Positions 22,742-35,038 of a DNA stretch of 64,000 bases are shown here, in pieces; the stretch's first letter is position 1, and every line of letters begins with the position of its first letter. The position numbers and the translations under genes are program-made. This DNA comes from Okapia johnstoni. Lineage: Eukaryota > Chordata > Mammalia > Artiodactyla > Giraffidae. The notes under the pieces are model-generated. The model did no database searches and was not told the DNA's origin. It was given only the letters and a program-made list of their open reading frames with translations. The stretch lies in the NCBI GenBank assembly GCA_024291935.2, contig CM044322.1, positions 20,025,405 to 20,089,404 of the forward strand, in the 5' to 3' direction.

Positions 22742-24061
22742 TAGTTTCTATACCTGCATAACAAATTATCCCCAAAACTAAAAGTTCAAAAAACAACAAT
22801 ATTCATTTATTAGTCTCACAATATCTGAGTCAGGAATTTGGGGCAAGTTCTGCCAGTTTTCCCACATGGAGTCTCTCAGTTGGTTTCCATCAGCTGTCAG
22901 CTTAGGCTACATCCAAATGAAGGTTTGATCGGCTCTGGAAGATCAATTTCCAAGGTGTCACTCACCTGACTAGTAAGTTGGTGCTACTTGTTGATCAGAG
23001 TACAGCTGTGTACAGTTTTTTAGATCTCTGACACCAAATATATGGTGTCTTTCCAACACCAGTTCCCCAAATCCCTATCACCAAGTATCCAGCAACTCAA
23101 TTCATTTAATTCTGACATTAACTACTCAGAGTTAGCACAGGGCCCACAGGTTAAAAGCTCAGTCCTAGGTGCTAGTCACAAGTCTACAGGAGGCCACCCA
23201 TGCTTCTGACCAACTGGCTCTAAGCTGGGGGTTCCTACAACCCCTTCTTCAGGTTCAATAATTTGCTACAGCAACTCTCAGAATGTAGGAAAACATCTTA
23301 CCTCCATTAACCAGTTTATTATAAATGATACAACTTAGGAACAGCCCAGTGGAAAAGATGCATGGGCAAGGTATGAGGGCTGGGGAAGGGGCGTGCCTGC
23401 GGAGCGTCCATGCCTTTCCGGGGCTCATCACCCTCCCAGGACCCCACGTGTCTACAAGTCTGGAAGCTTACTCAATCTCACCATTCAAAAGCTTCTGAAG
23501 AGCCCTATATCTTGCCTCTTCTTCCTTCCCTGGAGGTCAGTTGGTGGGTTGAAAACTCTCACCTTCTAATCACTTGTCTTTTTGGCGACCAGCCACATCC
23601 TGAGGCCAACCAGGAGGCCCACCCTATATCACTTCACCTACATAAACTCAGATGAGATAGTGGCTCATTATGGGTAACAAAAGACACTCCTGACATGCAG
23701 GAAAGTCCAAGGATACTAGGGGTTCTATGCCAAAAACTGGAGACAATGACCAAATATATATTTTTATGATACTTCAGCTGCAGTCCTCAGTTCCTTTCTC
23801 GGTGGGCTTCTCTCTAAAAGAGGACATAGATGTCTTCTGGGTACCATAGCTGACTATGTCTTCCAGGTTCCAAGTGCCGAATTTGTAATCATGCGTTCCA
23901 TGATCTAGTCTCGGATGTTACAAGTCATTATCTCCACTGTTGTTTTACTGGTCACACTGGGCCAATCAGCCAAGATTTAGCATGGAAGGGGACTATACTA
24001 GGGTGTGAGTACAAGGAGGCTTGGATCATTAGAGGTCATTTTGGAGGCTGGTTACCACACT
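22742..24061 (-). mobile_element. MLT1-like MaLR LTR, antisense, split by another LTR
   Basis: The 22742-22995 part reads in the order of an antisense MLT1 LTR (ACAAATTATCCCCAAAACTA, then TCAGGAATTTGGGGCAAG). It resumes at about 23785-24061 (GGCTTCTCTCT to GGAGGCTGGTTACCACA). On the minus strand it starts TGTGGTAACC, a usual LTR edge. It is a solitary regulatory remnant with no retroviral genes seen. Confidence 0.65.
23010..23780 (-). mobile_element. Old solitary ERV-type LTR inside the MLT1-like LTR
   Basis: A known mammalian LTR pattern: CCAGTTCCCCAAATCCC, CAGGTTCAATAATTTGCTA, GGAACAGCCCAGTGGAAAAG, GACCAGCCACATCCTGAGG, and an end with GACCAAATATATATTTT. Family unresolved. The GC-rich part at 23370-23460 has several CpGs, unlike the surroundings. 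No gag, pol or env traces. Confidence 0.55.
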
Positions 24062-25620
24062 ATACAATTGACTCTCATTATCTGTAGTAGGGATGTTCCA
24101 TAAGGTCACTGCAAACACTGAATTAATGATTACTGCACTATTGCTCTTAAGGGAAATAGTCAATTAAGTCTCTGTGTGCCTCTGCTGACAACATTTTCAT
24201 CAACTAATGAATATACTCTTGCTTTATGTGTGTTTCTGTTTAAAGCATCTCAATATATATTTTTGACTCATTAACACTAAACTCACAGTCAACAGCACTA
24301 TAATTCATGCCTCAGTGAAGTGTCTCTAACATACATGCTTTCTTTATAAAGTACATCACAGCCTTCTTGAGCTTAGGAAAAGACAGCACTTAAACCTGTA
24401 TGCAGGTCAGGAAGCAACAGTTAGAATTGGACATGGAACAACAGACTGGTTCCAAATAGGAAAAGGAGTACGTCAAGGCTGTATATTGTCACCCTGCTTA
24501 TTTAACTTATATGCAGAGTACATCATAAGAAACGCTGGGCTGGAAGAAACACAAGCTGGAATCAAGATTGCCGGGAGAAATATCAATAACCTCAGATATG
24601 CGGATGACACCACCCTTATGGCAGAAAGTGAAGAAGAACGAAAGAGCCTCTTGATGAAAGTGAAAGAGGAGAGTGAAAAAGTTGGCTTAAAGCTCAACGT
24701 TCAGAAAACTAAGATCATGGCATCTGGTCCCATCACTTCATGGGAAATAGATGGGGAAACAGTGTCAGACTTTATTTTTGGGGGCTCCAAAATCACTGCT
24801 GATGGTGACTGCAGCCATGAAATTAAAAGACGCTTACTCCTTGGAAGGAAGGTTATGGCCAACCTAGATAGCATATTTAAAAGCAGAGACATTACTTTGC
24901 CAACAAAAGTCCATCTAGTCAAGGCTATGGTTTTTCTAGTGGTCATGTATGGATGTGAGAGTTGGACAGTGAAGAAAGCTGAGCACCGCAGAATTGATGC
25001 TTTTGAACTGTGGTGTTGGAGAAGACTCTTGCAAGTCCCTCGGACTGCAAGGAGATTCAATCAATCCATCCTAAAGGAGATCAATCCTGGGTGTTCATTG
25101 GAAGGACTGATGTTGAAGCTGAAACTCCAATACTTTGGCCACCTCATGCGAAGGGTTGACTCATTGGAAAAGACCCTAATGCTCGGTAGGATTGGGGGCA
25201 GGAGGAGAAGGGGACGACAGAGGATGAGATGGTTGGATGGCATCACTGACTCGATGGACATGGGTTTGGGTAGACTCCAGGAGTTGGTGATGGACAAGGA
25301 GGCCTGGTGTGCTGCGATTCATGGGGTCACAAAGAGTCAGACACGACTGAGCGACTGAACTGACTGATTATACCTGGGTGCCATTTTGAATAATAAAATC
25401 ACCAACAGAAAGCACAAAAATAGGATAAAATGTGGAGTTAAACAGACAGCAAAAAAGAACACACTTTTACAGTATGAGAGTTAAAACAAGAAGGTAGAGC
25501 ATCACTTTGTTTAGTCTCAGGAAACTGCACATCCAAGGACTCAATTTTTTGCTGCTCTGCAAATGGCCACAAACACGTTATTGATGCAAGGGTTGGGGGG
25601 CTTTCAGTGATCATCTGTGC
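24062..25620 (+). mobile_element. Ancient DNA transposon fossil, split by BovB
   Basis: The left piece (24062-24388) begins ACAATTGACTCTCATTATCTG, like the terminal repeat of a Tigger/hAT-era element. The sequence resumes at 25368 (GCCATTTTGAATAATAAAATC) once BovB is removed. Family not certain. Confidence 0.55.
24392..25367 (+). mobile_element. BovB LINE 3' part with uninterrupted RT C-terminal frame
   Basis: A 5'-truncated copy of about 0.98 kb. One frame stays open from about 24399 to the natural stop at 25356-25358, about 320 codons. It includes GKGVRQGC, the catalytic YADD (24597-24608), [20 protein letters not shown] and the terminal KSQTRLSD. The tail is ACTGAACTGACTGA. All RT motifs before GKGVRQGC and the whole endonuclease are missing, so it cannot act alone. 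The open frame marks it as one of the youngest BovB pieces here. Confidence 0.93.
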
Positions 25621-26054
25621 TTACTAAATAGTAACTCCATAAGGAGAATGGTCTAAAATGTGATACTCTATCATGCTTAAGGGAGCATAAGGCCAACTAA
25701 ATGAATCCTTTTTTAACATGAGAAATTTCAGCAAATTTTACTGATACCTCTGATATTTTAGAAGCAACTAGTTGCTTTTTATTAATACTCATTTTGCTTT
25801 TTACTTTTAGCCCTAGGTAATCATCTTGTTTGATGCAGATATTTATTTTCTTTGCCCTGGGGAACAGTTTTGAAGAAAAAAAATCTACTGAACTTTCCTA
25901 ATAATAATTTTAGGGATATAAGCATTGAAGTATTGTTTTACCTATAAAACAGAAAATGTATAAAAGGCCTAAATAACTTTTTATTCAGCCCCCACAAACA
26001 CTAAAAAGCAGGCAAACAAACAAGAAGTCTAGCTAAACTATACCCCCAAAAATG
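25621..26054. other. Unassigned DNA
   Basis: No gene or repeat recognised. Confidence 0.4.
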
Positions 26055-26405
26055 GACAGTCACCCTTTGGTAACTGAGGGGCAGTGGGGGTGGCGAGGGG
26101 TGGGCACTCGTTCCAGGATGCACCATGGATACCAAAATCTGGGGATGCTCAAATACCTTATATAAATGGCATAGAATTTGCATATAACCTATGTAGATCC
26201 TCCCATATAAGTTAAATCATCTCTAAGTTACTTATACCTAATAATAATACCTAAGATCTAATAATACCTATGTAAATAGTTGCCTGCAAGGTCAAATTTC
26301 AGTTTTTCATTTTGGAGCTTTCTGGTATTCTTCCCCTTGAATATTTTTGATCCCTGGTTGGTTGAATCCAAGGAAGCAGAACCTATGGATGTGGAGGCCA
26401 ATTGT
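26055..26405 (-). mobile_element. Tigger-like DNA transposon fossil
   Basis: Motifs in known order: GGATACCAAAATCTGGGGATG, TTGCATATAACCTATGTAGA, ATCATCTCTAAGTTACTTATA, TTTTTGATCCCTGGTTGGTTG, ATGTGGAGGCCAATTGTAC. The outer ends are roughly inverted. Strand assignment is tentative. No transposase frame. Confidence 0.7.
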
Positions 26406-27082
26406 ACCATCAACATCCAGGCACAACTCTGCAACTTCACATACAAACTTCACACATTTTGAAGCCTGGATACAATACCCTGCATTTAAAAAAAAAAAAT
26501 CACAAAGCTACACATCTTTAAAAGTGTTGAGCTCATTCAAACCAATTGTTCATTAAACTGCTACACTGATAACACTGAAATTGTATTCAGGAGACATGAA
26601 TTACTGTACCAGTTCTTATACCAGCTTTGGTCAAGCAATTTATCTTCTCAAAAACCTCAATTTCCTTTTCTTTGAAATATAAAAATTGTCCTATAATGAG
26701 AACCCTTCCAAATCTATAATTTTATAATTACTTCCTCATAAATTATAATAAAGGAAGAATCCTCAACCCATAGAGATCCACATTTAACTATCAAAACTGT
26801 ATCTCTAAGGCAGCTGTGCCTGACATATCCACCTCTCCAAAGATTACAAAAAATCCCCAGTGAAGAAGATATCTCTCCTTCACTACTCACAGGTTCTTAC
26901 AGATCTTACTTCCCTTTCTCTTCACCTTTCCTCCCACTCCCAAAAGCTCAGGGAAATGTAAAGGTTGAGAGAGCCTCAACTACAGTTTAAATAAACAATG
27001 ATGATGACGATGACGAAAAAATTCTGATCTACACACAATCCCCATAGAAGCAACAAGTATTTAATATTTCTATATGATATTT
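26406..27082. other. Unassigned DNA with a MIR-like piece
   Basis: About 26590-26710 reads like a sense MIR core (CAAGCAATTTATCTTCTC, CCTCAATTTCC). A GATGATGACGATGACGA run lies at about 26999-27015. Confidence 0.45.
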
Positions 27083-27090
27083 GAATTTAA

Positions 27091-27215
27091 CCCTTGCATG
27101 TGTGCTCAGTGGTACCTGACTCTTCGACTGCACGGACTGTAGCCTGCCAGGTTCCTCTGTCCATGGGACTCTCCATGCAAGAATACTGGAGTGCACTGCC
27201 ATTTCCTCCTCCAGG
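27091..27215 (-). mobile_element. BovA SINE fragment
   Basis: Antisense BovA body with flanking GAATTTAA copies at 27083-27090 and 27216-27223 (8-bp TSD). Confidence 0.85.
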
Positions 27216-27223
27216 GAATTTAA

Positions 27224-28751
27224 TCTCTAATGTCTCCATTAATGTAACAGCAGGTGATATTTTATCTTTCAAGGAGAAAATTATCAATGTATTCCTAATT
27301 TGCCTTTAAAAATACCAAACAGTTAAGTCCAATAGGCTATAATGTCTTAATTGAATCAGACAACAAAATAAGGCTTTCAATTTTTAAAAAATTCTCAGAA
27401 AATTGATAAAAGATGAAAAGTTTAAGGAGCAAATTTATCTAATGGCCTAACAAGAAGCTAATCTACATTCTAACTCTCCAAAAGAAGACAATACTTTTTA
27501 AATGGAAAAATTAAAAGTGGACATCTACAGCAGAAAGCAACACTAATAGAACTCTTGATGTTTGCAAGTTGGGGTTGTGGCAGTTTCCAAACCCAATCCA
27601 CTAACAGCCAATCCTAGCCTAACTGTTTCCATTAGCTAATGAAAGAGGCTAACCAATGGTCAGACAACAGATAATCAAGAATCACAGTGATCCTATTTGT
27701 ACACTAAATGTAATTTATTTTAAGGGCAACAGAAAATCATTCAGACGGCACTATTTGATCAAATTTGCCTTCCATTTAGGAAGGTGGTAGAAGGGAAGAT
27801 CACAGGAAAGTGTTTAAATAGAATATAAGAATAGTTTTGATTTCATACAAAGAAGAACATTCTTTTAAAAGGGACTACTTTGTTCCAATGTGGCTCACAA
27901 ACAGAACATGGAATCTCTCTTACAGTTTGGCAAAAAAGGTAAATTTATGATTAAGGCAAAAGGTGTAAAAAACAAAGAGAGCACACACCGTTAGGCAGAT
28001 AACAGAAAATTAAGAGATGGCACTCAGAAGGAAAAGACTGCCATGGCTGAAGAGGCCCTGGGAAAAATACTTAGGTTAAGGGGGAAAAAAAATGAATTAA
28101 AACCACAACAATTTTGGAATTTCTTTTATTGACAATGTACATCAAAGCCAGAAACAAAAATCTACTTTATGATACATGTTGACTTAAATAGACTTTAGCA
28201 TGCTCCTTAAGATAAGAGGTCAAAACTCCTACAAGTGCCTAGTATGTTCCCTGTATACATCAAATACTCAAAAATATCTAAGAACATAAACTCTTCCTTT
28301 CTTATTCTCCATAACTTAGGAGTCTCTAAAGGCTTCTTAGTTTTCACATCACTATGTAGCACACAAAATAATAAATAGTTTAGAGATAACTTATGTCCTA
28401 GAATAACTGAGTTCAACAAGCACATTTTTATACTGGTTTAGATCGTTCACATGACAAAATCCTCCCTGACAAAATACTTTTAATCATCTATATTTAAAAG
28501 AAGAAAGGAAGGGAAGATGAAAGGGGAAGGGGGTGGCACAAAAAAGCAGGCACCTAACTTATCAGAGCAGTCCTGTTTTGTTATTTTTTTTTTCCAGATC
28601 AGAGATTCAGAAGACAGTTGGAAAATTATAGTAACAGAAAATGTAATTTGCAAAATTAGAAAGGCAATCTCTAAGACTGCCTTAATAAACCCATATATTT
28701 ACACGCTGACATTCATTTAAGTGTTGACTAACAGCTTTGAGTAGCCTTGGA
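27224..28751. other. Unassigned DNA
   Basis: About 1.5 kb with no firm gene or repeat call. Short open frames at 28207-28425 (minus) and 28517-28720 (plus) show no recognisable domain. Confidence 0.4.
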
Positions 28752-28973
28752 CTCACACTCATGCTCAGTTGCTCAGTTGTGTCCGACTCTGTGCCACGCT
28801 ATGGACCATAACCCACTGGCTCCTCTGTCCAAGGAATTCTCCAGGCAAGAATACTGGAGTGGGTTGCCATTTTCTCCTCCAGGGGATCTTTCCAACCCAG
28901 TGATCGAACCCATGTCTCCTACGTCTCCTGAATTGTCAGGGGGCATCTTTACCACTGCACCACCTTGGAAGCC
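28752..28973 (-). mobile_element. Bov-tA SINE, minus orientation
   Basis: GCTCAGTTGCTCAGTTGTGTCC to CCACCTTGGAAGCC, the full antisense Bov-tA order with a degraded head. Confidence 0.87.
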
Positions 28974-30868
28974 ATGGACAACTCTCCAATCTTCTAAACT
29001 ATAACATATTAAAGAATAAAATAGATGAAACACATTAAGCCTGTTGATTATACTCTCAACAAAATCACTGTTTAAAACCGCCATTAAAAAATAAATTTGC
29101 CATTAATGAGACAGGAACTAAATGGGCTTCCTTCAGACAATGTAAGATGTGTATATGAAACTTGTCCCTGAAGGGTCAAAATTAAAAGTCAAAGCAGTTT
29201 ACCAAGGCTAACTCTTTCCTGACACTTCTTTACTCTCTCACTTTAGGTTTTATACCTTTTTAAAAAATAAGTTAAAAAAAAACATGTGAGAAACACCAGT
29301 TACTTCAGTACAGATGCCTGTGGTAAACTAACAACTCAGTCATTTTATGGCAAGTCTGGAAAATGAAATCCACATCACTTTAGAAATAAAGTTGTTCAGT
29401 AAAGTGAGCTTTCTCCAACTGTACATTATGTAGACAACGTTGTTCTCTTACTGCATCTCAGACCACCAGGGGAAAAAAGTCCCGCTTTGTATAATCTTAT
29501 TTATGTGCCAAAGGGAGCCTGTGAGCTTATATATTTTAATAGACTGTTCGTAATCACTTACCCATTTTACTGCTTATCTAAAGAAAGATAAGGAGAGTAG
29601 AATGGAAGGAAAAGGTGAAGACAAAATATCCACTACTCCTAGTACAAAAGTTCAAAATAAAACAATTTGAGTTATTTACCATAAGCATCTACTTCTGGCA
29701 TGACCAATTCAAAGGAAAATTTAATTACAGCTGTAATGTCCAACTTCATAAATAATCCAAGTTGTATGAAATAAATGAACCAATCTTAAAGCTGGAAACA
29801 GCCAAAGGCTATTGCTAAAAGGAGGCATTTTATGCTATTAAGTGACTTTGGCATTCATAACAAGCCTTTATATAGACATCTCCACCCGCAGGTTAGCCTG
29901 ACATTACGCCATGCTGAGACTAGGTCGGTGTGGGAAAGGTTACTGCCATCTATCACTGTGAAAATTAATAGCTTTGAAAGAGTTGAAGAAATAAAGGTAT
30001 GGCACAGCAACCCTGTAGCAAATATAATTTGCTACCAAAAAAGCGTAGGCAAAATCCATTCATAACATTCCCTTCCCAAGGCTACCTACATGCTAGTTCA
30101 TTATTCCAATGCCAAAGACAGCAGCAGGCACACATACTCAGCCAATAAGTCACCATTATAAAAGCTGCATAAACATTTCCAGCTCAATCATCTAAGAATA
30201 ACAGAATGAGACAGGAACATGTTTCCCAAGCATCTCAGCAATAAAATTCGGAGGAGCTTTGAAAACAACATCACTGCATGCAAAAATAGGCGCAACTAAT
30301 ATTTTTTGCATGTCTCATGGAATAATTTATCTATCTCAAGTTTTCTCCAATTTTCTTTTTGAACATCAGAAAACAAAGAATGAACTCTCACTGGAATTGA
30401 TATACACATAACAGCTAAATAAAGCTTGCAAAGGACAATGTCAGAATCCCCTTAGGACTCCAGAGCTTGAGTATGAGGAGTGAAAATAAGAAAGATTATT
30501 CTTCTCTACAGTGAAAAGTCAAAGTATAATCTGTCTTATTTCCGAGAGGTACCTTTTTAAAGCTCCCTGAATATATGTCCATGTCCCTTCCAATAAGGAA
30601 TTTATAAAAAAGACTTTGCTAGTAGATGACTAAAATTAATTACAAATTTGCAATAATGAACAAAATTTTCAGAATTACTTATCGTATCTCAGTAGAAACA
30701 AAAGCTATTATTAACATTATTTCCCCCTCTATGATAGAGAATGCTACTTTCCTAGCCAGTACATACTCTCTTCCTTAATAATGGAGCCCCAGTTTTACTT
30801 GGGGGGAATAATGAATAGTTTAGCTTCTCTTATAGTTAGGTGTGGCTACAAGTCTAAACAAGAGGTCT
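28974..30868. other. Unassigned, mostly repeat-free DNA
   Basis: Nearly 1.9 kb without a clear transposable element, which is unusual in this window. A 77-codon open frame at 29832-30065 (plus) has no recognised domain. The block 29820-30330 is somewhat richer in CpG than its surroundings. Confidence 0.4.
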
Positions 30869-31460
30869 GCTGATAGATAACATATAAACAAACTGTGGTA
30901 TATCCATACAATGGGGTATTACTCTGCAATAAAAGAAATGCGCTATCAAGCCACCAAAAGACATGGAAAAACCTTAAATGCTTGTGCTAAGTGAAAGAAG
31001 CCAGTCTGACAAGGCTACATACTATATGATTCCAATCATAGAACATTCTGAAAAAAGCAAAACTATAGACAGTAAAAAAGATCAATGATTGCCAGGAATT
31101 CAGGGGGAGAATGGAGTAGAACAGAGATGAAGAGGTAGAACATAGGGCATTTTTAGGGCAGTGAAGGTATTCAGTATGATAATGTAATGGTAGATACATG
31201 ATGTCATGCATTTGTCAAAACCACACAACTGTACAATATGAAGGGTAAAACCCAACCTAAACTAGGGACTTTAGTTACTAATAATATATCAATACTGGCT
31301 CATCAACAAATGTACCACACTAATGATAGAAGAAACTGGGCATGTGTTGGGGGCTGGGGTGCGGGGGAGAGATCTGGGTGGTGTGAGATCTCTGTACTCT
31401 CTGCACAAGTTTCCTATAAACCTAAAACTGCTCCAAAAAATAAAGGGTTTTTGGTCGTCT
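30869..31460 (+). mobile_element. Old L1 3' UTR
   Basis: ACTGTGGTATATCCATACAATG, TGCTAAGTGAAAGAAGCCAG, TATATGATTCCAATCAT and AACTGTACAATATG are in L1M 3' UTR order. Non-coding. Confidence 0.85.
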
Positions 31461-31962
31461 TTTTAAGGTTAGGGGGTGGGAGTCGCAAACGGTAGGAGAT
31501 ACAAAGAAGAAAATGTTCAGAATCACTGGTCTAGTCTAAAAAGAAAGGATCCAGCTATTTCAAATTTTAATCAGCTTTCAGAGATTTTAGAATAATGTAG
31601 AACAGGTTTCAAATCCTCGTATTTACTAAGAGGACAAGCTCTTCAACCTCTCTCAGCATTGTAAAATTGAGGTAAAAATACCAACTTTACATACGGTGTA
31701 TGTAAAAAGGAAAATGTTATGAATAGCAAAGTAAATAGAAGTGCACTTGTAAAGTGCTCACACAGAAGAGTGCTTGACACAGAAGACCTCAGTAAAATGC
31801 ACCGTTTCATGGTTTTCTCATGAAACAGCTGAATCTGTGTAGATACTATTCCCATGAAAGGTAACAAGGCGTCTACCTTAATTTACCACAAAGGAAATCA
31901 CCCTGGAAAAATCTACAGTAAAAAATAAAATTATGATAATTGATAACTTTATATGGCAATAT
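31461..31962. other. Unassigned DNA containing a MIR remnant
   Basis: About 31605-31800 reads as a sense MIR (TTTCAAATCCTCG, CTTCAACCTCTCTCAGC, GTAAAATTGAGG). Confidence 0.5.
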
Positions 31963-32190
31963 GGCCTTCCCAGGTGACACAGTGTTAAAGAATCTGCCTG
32001 AAAGAATCTGCCTAACACTGCAGGAGACACAGGAGACGTGGCTTTGGGCCCTGGGTCAGGAAAATCCCCTGGAATAGGAAATGGCAACCCACTCAAGTAA
32101 TCTTGTCTGGAAAATTCCATGGACAGAGGAGCCTGGTGGGCTACAGTCCATGGGGTCACAAAGAGTTAGACGCAACTGAGTACTCTCCAC
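31963..32190 (+). mobile_element. Bov-tA SINE with internal duplication
   Basis: Head GGCCTTCCCAGGTGACAC and full BovA body. The head contains a small tandem duplication: AAAGAATCTGCCTG at 31987-32000 and again from 32001. Confidence 0.87.
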
Positions 32191-33072
32191 CTACCTAAGA
32201 TGGCATATAGCCCATGTCACTTAGTGAACAGTACAGTACCACATGAAAAGAAATAACTTCTTATTTTCTTCCCTTATATCAGAGGCAACTTTCCAATTTG
32301 GTAAAAACTAAAGAATATTTTATCTATAAGCTGTAACAAATCCGTAATCAGAAAGAAGAATGAAATAATGATAAGGAGCTAGATTAGAAAATTCAAGAGC
32401 TCAGTAATCTTCCCTCCATTGTATGTATTACATATTTTTAATATTAAGGAATTCAGTTTTCTTTTTCAAAATGTTCGGTGGAGAGCACTCTGTGTTCCAC
32501 AGGAAAAGGTATTATATAATCTTAAAATTAAAAATAAAGCACCCAACCACAATTGTTATATTTCTAGTAGATACTAAAAATAGCTAACCTGTATAACATT
32601 TACTATGTAGCCAGTACTAAGTGCTTTATATATATATGCTAATTGCATACTCAGAAGAACCCTTTGAGGTAAGTACTATCATCAAATCTCTAAAGGTATT
32701 TAGTTGTCATGAAGTTATTAACAAAAGATTTTCAAATAACTTCATCTCTATTTTCATCTGGCTAACAGTAAGACACAGCAATCACAAACATGCATCCCAA
32801 TTTCAGAGCACTTAGAATATGAAAAAAAAAAATTGCAGTTCAGAATCAAAGGAAACAGGACATTTGCATTCTACCTAGAGATGCTGCAGTGAACTACAGA
32901 ATAAAAAGGTCCTGCTATACACTCAGGGTTATGTGACCACAACTTTCCATTCTGAAAAGAGACCAACACAGAGATGTCTGTGCTACATTACAGAGAGAAC
33001 ATGCATGATAAAGTCAGTTCTAATTCATGTCACTATTCTGAAAAAGTATTTTTTAAAAAGCTTTCATAGCTG
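32191..33072. other. Unassigned DNA with a MIR-like piece
   Basis: About 32585-32690 resembles an antisense MIR (CCAGTACTAAGTGCTTTATAT, CCTTTGAGGTAAGTACTAT). A short (TA)n lies at 32628-32636. Confidence 0.4.
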
Positions 33073-33083
33073 AGATAGATCCA

Positions 33084-33288
33084 CAGTACGTGTGTGCGCA
33101 GTTGTGTCTGACTCTTTGCGGCCCCATGGACTGTAGCCCGCCAGGCTCTGTCCGTGGGATTCTCCAGGCAAGAATACTGGAGTGGGTTGCAATTTACTCC
33201 TCCAGGGGATTTTCCTAACCCAGGGATCAAACCCACATCTCCTGCATTGCAGGTGGATTCTTTACCATTACGCCACCTGATGAAACCA
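33084..33288 (-). mobile_element. Bov-tA SINE with perfect TSD
   Basis: Full antisense Bov-tA. AGATAGATCCA is duplicated at 33073-33083 and 33289-33299 (11/11). Confidence 0.93.
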
Positions 33289-33299
33289 AGATAGATCCA

Positions 33300-34024
33300 T
33301 ATAAGGAATAAAAAGAACCACCATTATGACAGCCATGCACAAGAATATAGGATATGGTTCATCTGACAATGTCAAGGAATTTGAGAATTAGCTCCTGAGT
33401 TTAGATTGATTATCAATTATTATTCTCATGTCTCATAAAGGTGGCCAAAAGATCTTTTGATTCCAAACAGATTCTCTCCCTGTATAGACAAATGCAGACA
33501 TCAATCACCATTTTTCTATTCCTACAGTAATACGAATGCTTAACTGACATATCTAAAAATATTTAACCTTAATTTTAACTTTGTCATTCACATGGAAAAC
33601 TTGTGAAAAACATAAAAATGACAGAAAATTTATACTAACCAGTTTTAGGAGCTAATATGTAAATTTCCTCTCAATTAAATCTTGCCAATGACTTTACTCT
33701 TTAGGACTGCATTTGAGAACTTAAAGGACATAACAAGTAGATGCAATGCATATATTAGACTGATACTGGTTTGGAAAATCAATTGTAAAGAAAACTCTGG
33801 TATTAATCATCTCATTAAAAGAGAAGAAAATCTGCTGAAAGGTAGAGAGCTGGAATAAAAAGGCAAAGTAACACTAAGTGTTCAGACAATGGTAGGCTCT
33901 AAATGGTGGGAATTTAACTTTTTTTTTAACTAAATATTTAAGTAAAATATAAAGGATGCATACATTTTATCATTTTCAACAACACATCTGGACTACTTCT
34001 ATACTAATAAAAGTGCTTTTTATT
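33300..34024. other. Unassigned DNA
   Basis: AT-rich; no gene or repeat recognised. Confidence 0.4.
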
Positions 34025-34172
34025 TTCTAAAGGAAGGGAAAGAAAGGAAAGGAAACAGAAGAGAAAGGAAGAAGCAAGGAAGGAGGAGAAAAGAAAGAAG
34101 ATAGAGGAGGAAGGGAAAGGGGCGGGGAGGGAAGGAAGGAAGGACAGAACGGGAAAGAAGGAAGGAGAGACG
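34025..34172 (+). repeat. Polypurine GGAA/GAAA-rich tract
   Basis: About 150 bases of almost pure A/G on the plus strand, built from GGAA, GAAA and AGGAAGG units with a few interruptions. Such tracts can form triplex (H-DNA) structures and are often polymorphic in length. Confidence 0.93.
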
Positions 34173-34174
34173 CG

Positions 34175-34365
34175 GCTTCAGAATTAGACAGACCTGGTTC
34201 AAACCCTGCATCAGTTAGCGGATGTGTGACCATGGGCAAGTTATTCAATCTCTTAACTTCAGTTTTTGGAGAATATCACCTGTTTTGTAAAAATGTTTAT
34301 AAGGATTAAATAAGATAATTAAGTATTACCTAACAAGCTAAAGATCCATTAAATATTAGTCATTT
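34175..34365 (+). mobile_element. MIR SINE, sense
   Basis: Clear order: AGACAGACCTGGTTCAAACCC, GTGTGACCATGGGCAAG, TTCAATCTCTTAACTTCAG, TAAGGATTAAATAAGATAAT. It directly follows the polypurine tract. Confidence 0.85.
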
Positions 34366-34814
34366 TCTTCCTCTTCCTTCTCCATAGCTAACAGAAGGCA
34401 GGAAAAAAACATCCGGTTCCTCTCCCGCATGCTCTGGCAAGTGTAGAGAGGGAGAGAAGGGAGAGTATCTCTGTTTCCACAGCATCTTTGGCAATCCAGA
34501 AGAGAAGTGATGGGGAAAAAACGGTACCTGCTACAGACACATTATCTTTACTTAGTTTAAAAAGCAAGTATCTGGTATAGCTTTAACTGACTCATCAAAA
34601 GTACAATGCCATGATGTTTTGGCCACAAACAAATCATTTCAAAAAATCCTTTAACTCTGCTGCTGACTATTCTGAAAGTCGAAATAGGTGACTATTAGAA
34701 AGCATCACTCAGCATCTATGGCTGACTGTTTCTAAAAGCACTGACAAGATTTTGCATTCTGTGAAATAAAATTCCCAAACATTCCTTTCAAAGTTGCTGT
34801 TGTTCGGTTGCTAG
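34366..34814. other. Unassigned DNA
   Basis: No gene or repeat recognised. Confidence 0.4.
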
Positions 34815-35038
34815 TTCAGTTCATTTCAGTCACTCAGTCGTGTCTGACTCTTTGCGACCCCATGGACTGCAGCACGCTAGGCCTCCCTGTCCATCACCAA
34901 CTCCCGGAGTTTACTCAAACTCATGTCTATTGAGTTGGTGATGCCATCCAACCATCTCAAATTCTATCATCCCCTTCTCCTCCCATCTTCAATCTTTCCC
35001 AGCATCAGGGTCTTTTCCAATGAGTCGCTCTTCACATC
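34815..35038 (-). mobile_element. BovB LINE 3' end, minus orientation
   Basis: Antisense terminal BovB: TTCAGTCACTCAGTCGTGTC, CCATCACCAACTCCCGGAG, GATGCCATCCAACCATCTC, AGCATCAGGGTCTTTTCC. 5'-truncated, non-coding. Confidence 0.9.

Noticed and set aside
23410..23655. 81-codon open frame in a CpG-richer patch, possibly an exon
   Set aside because: It lies wholly inside an old LTR pattern and has no splice or domain support.
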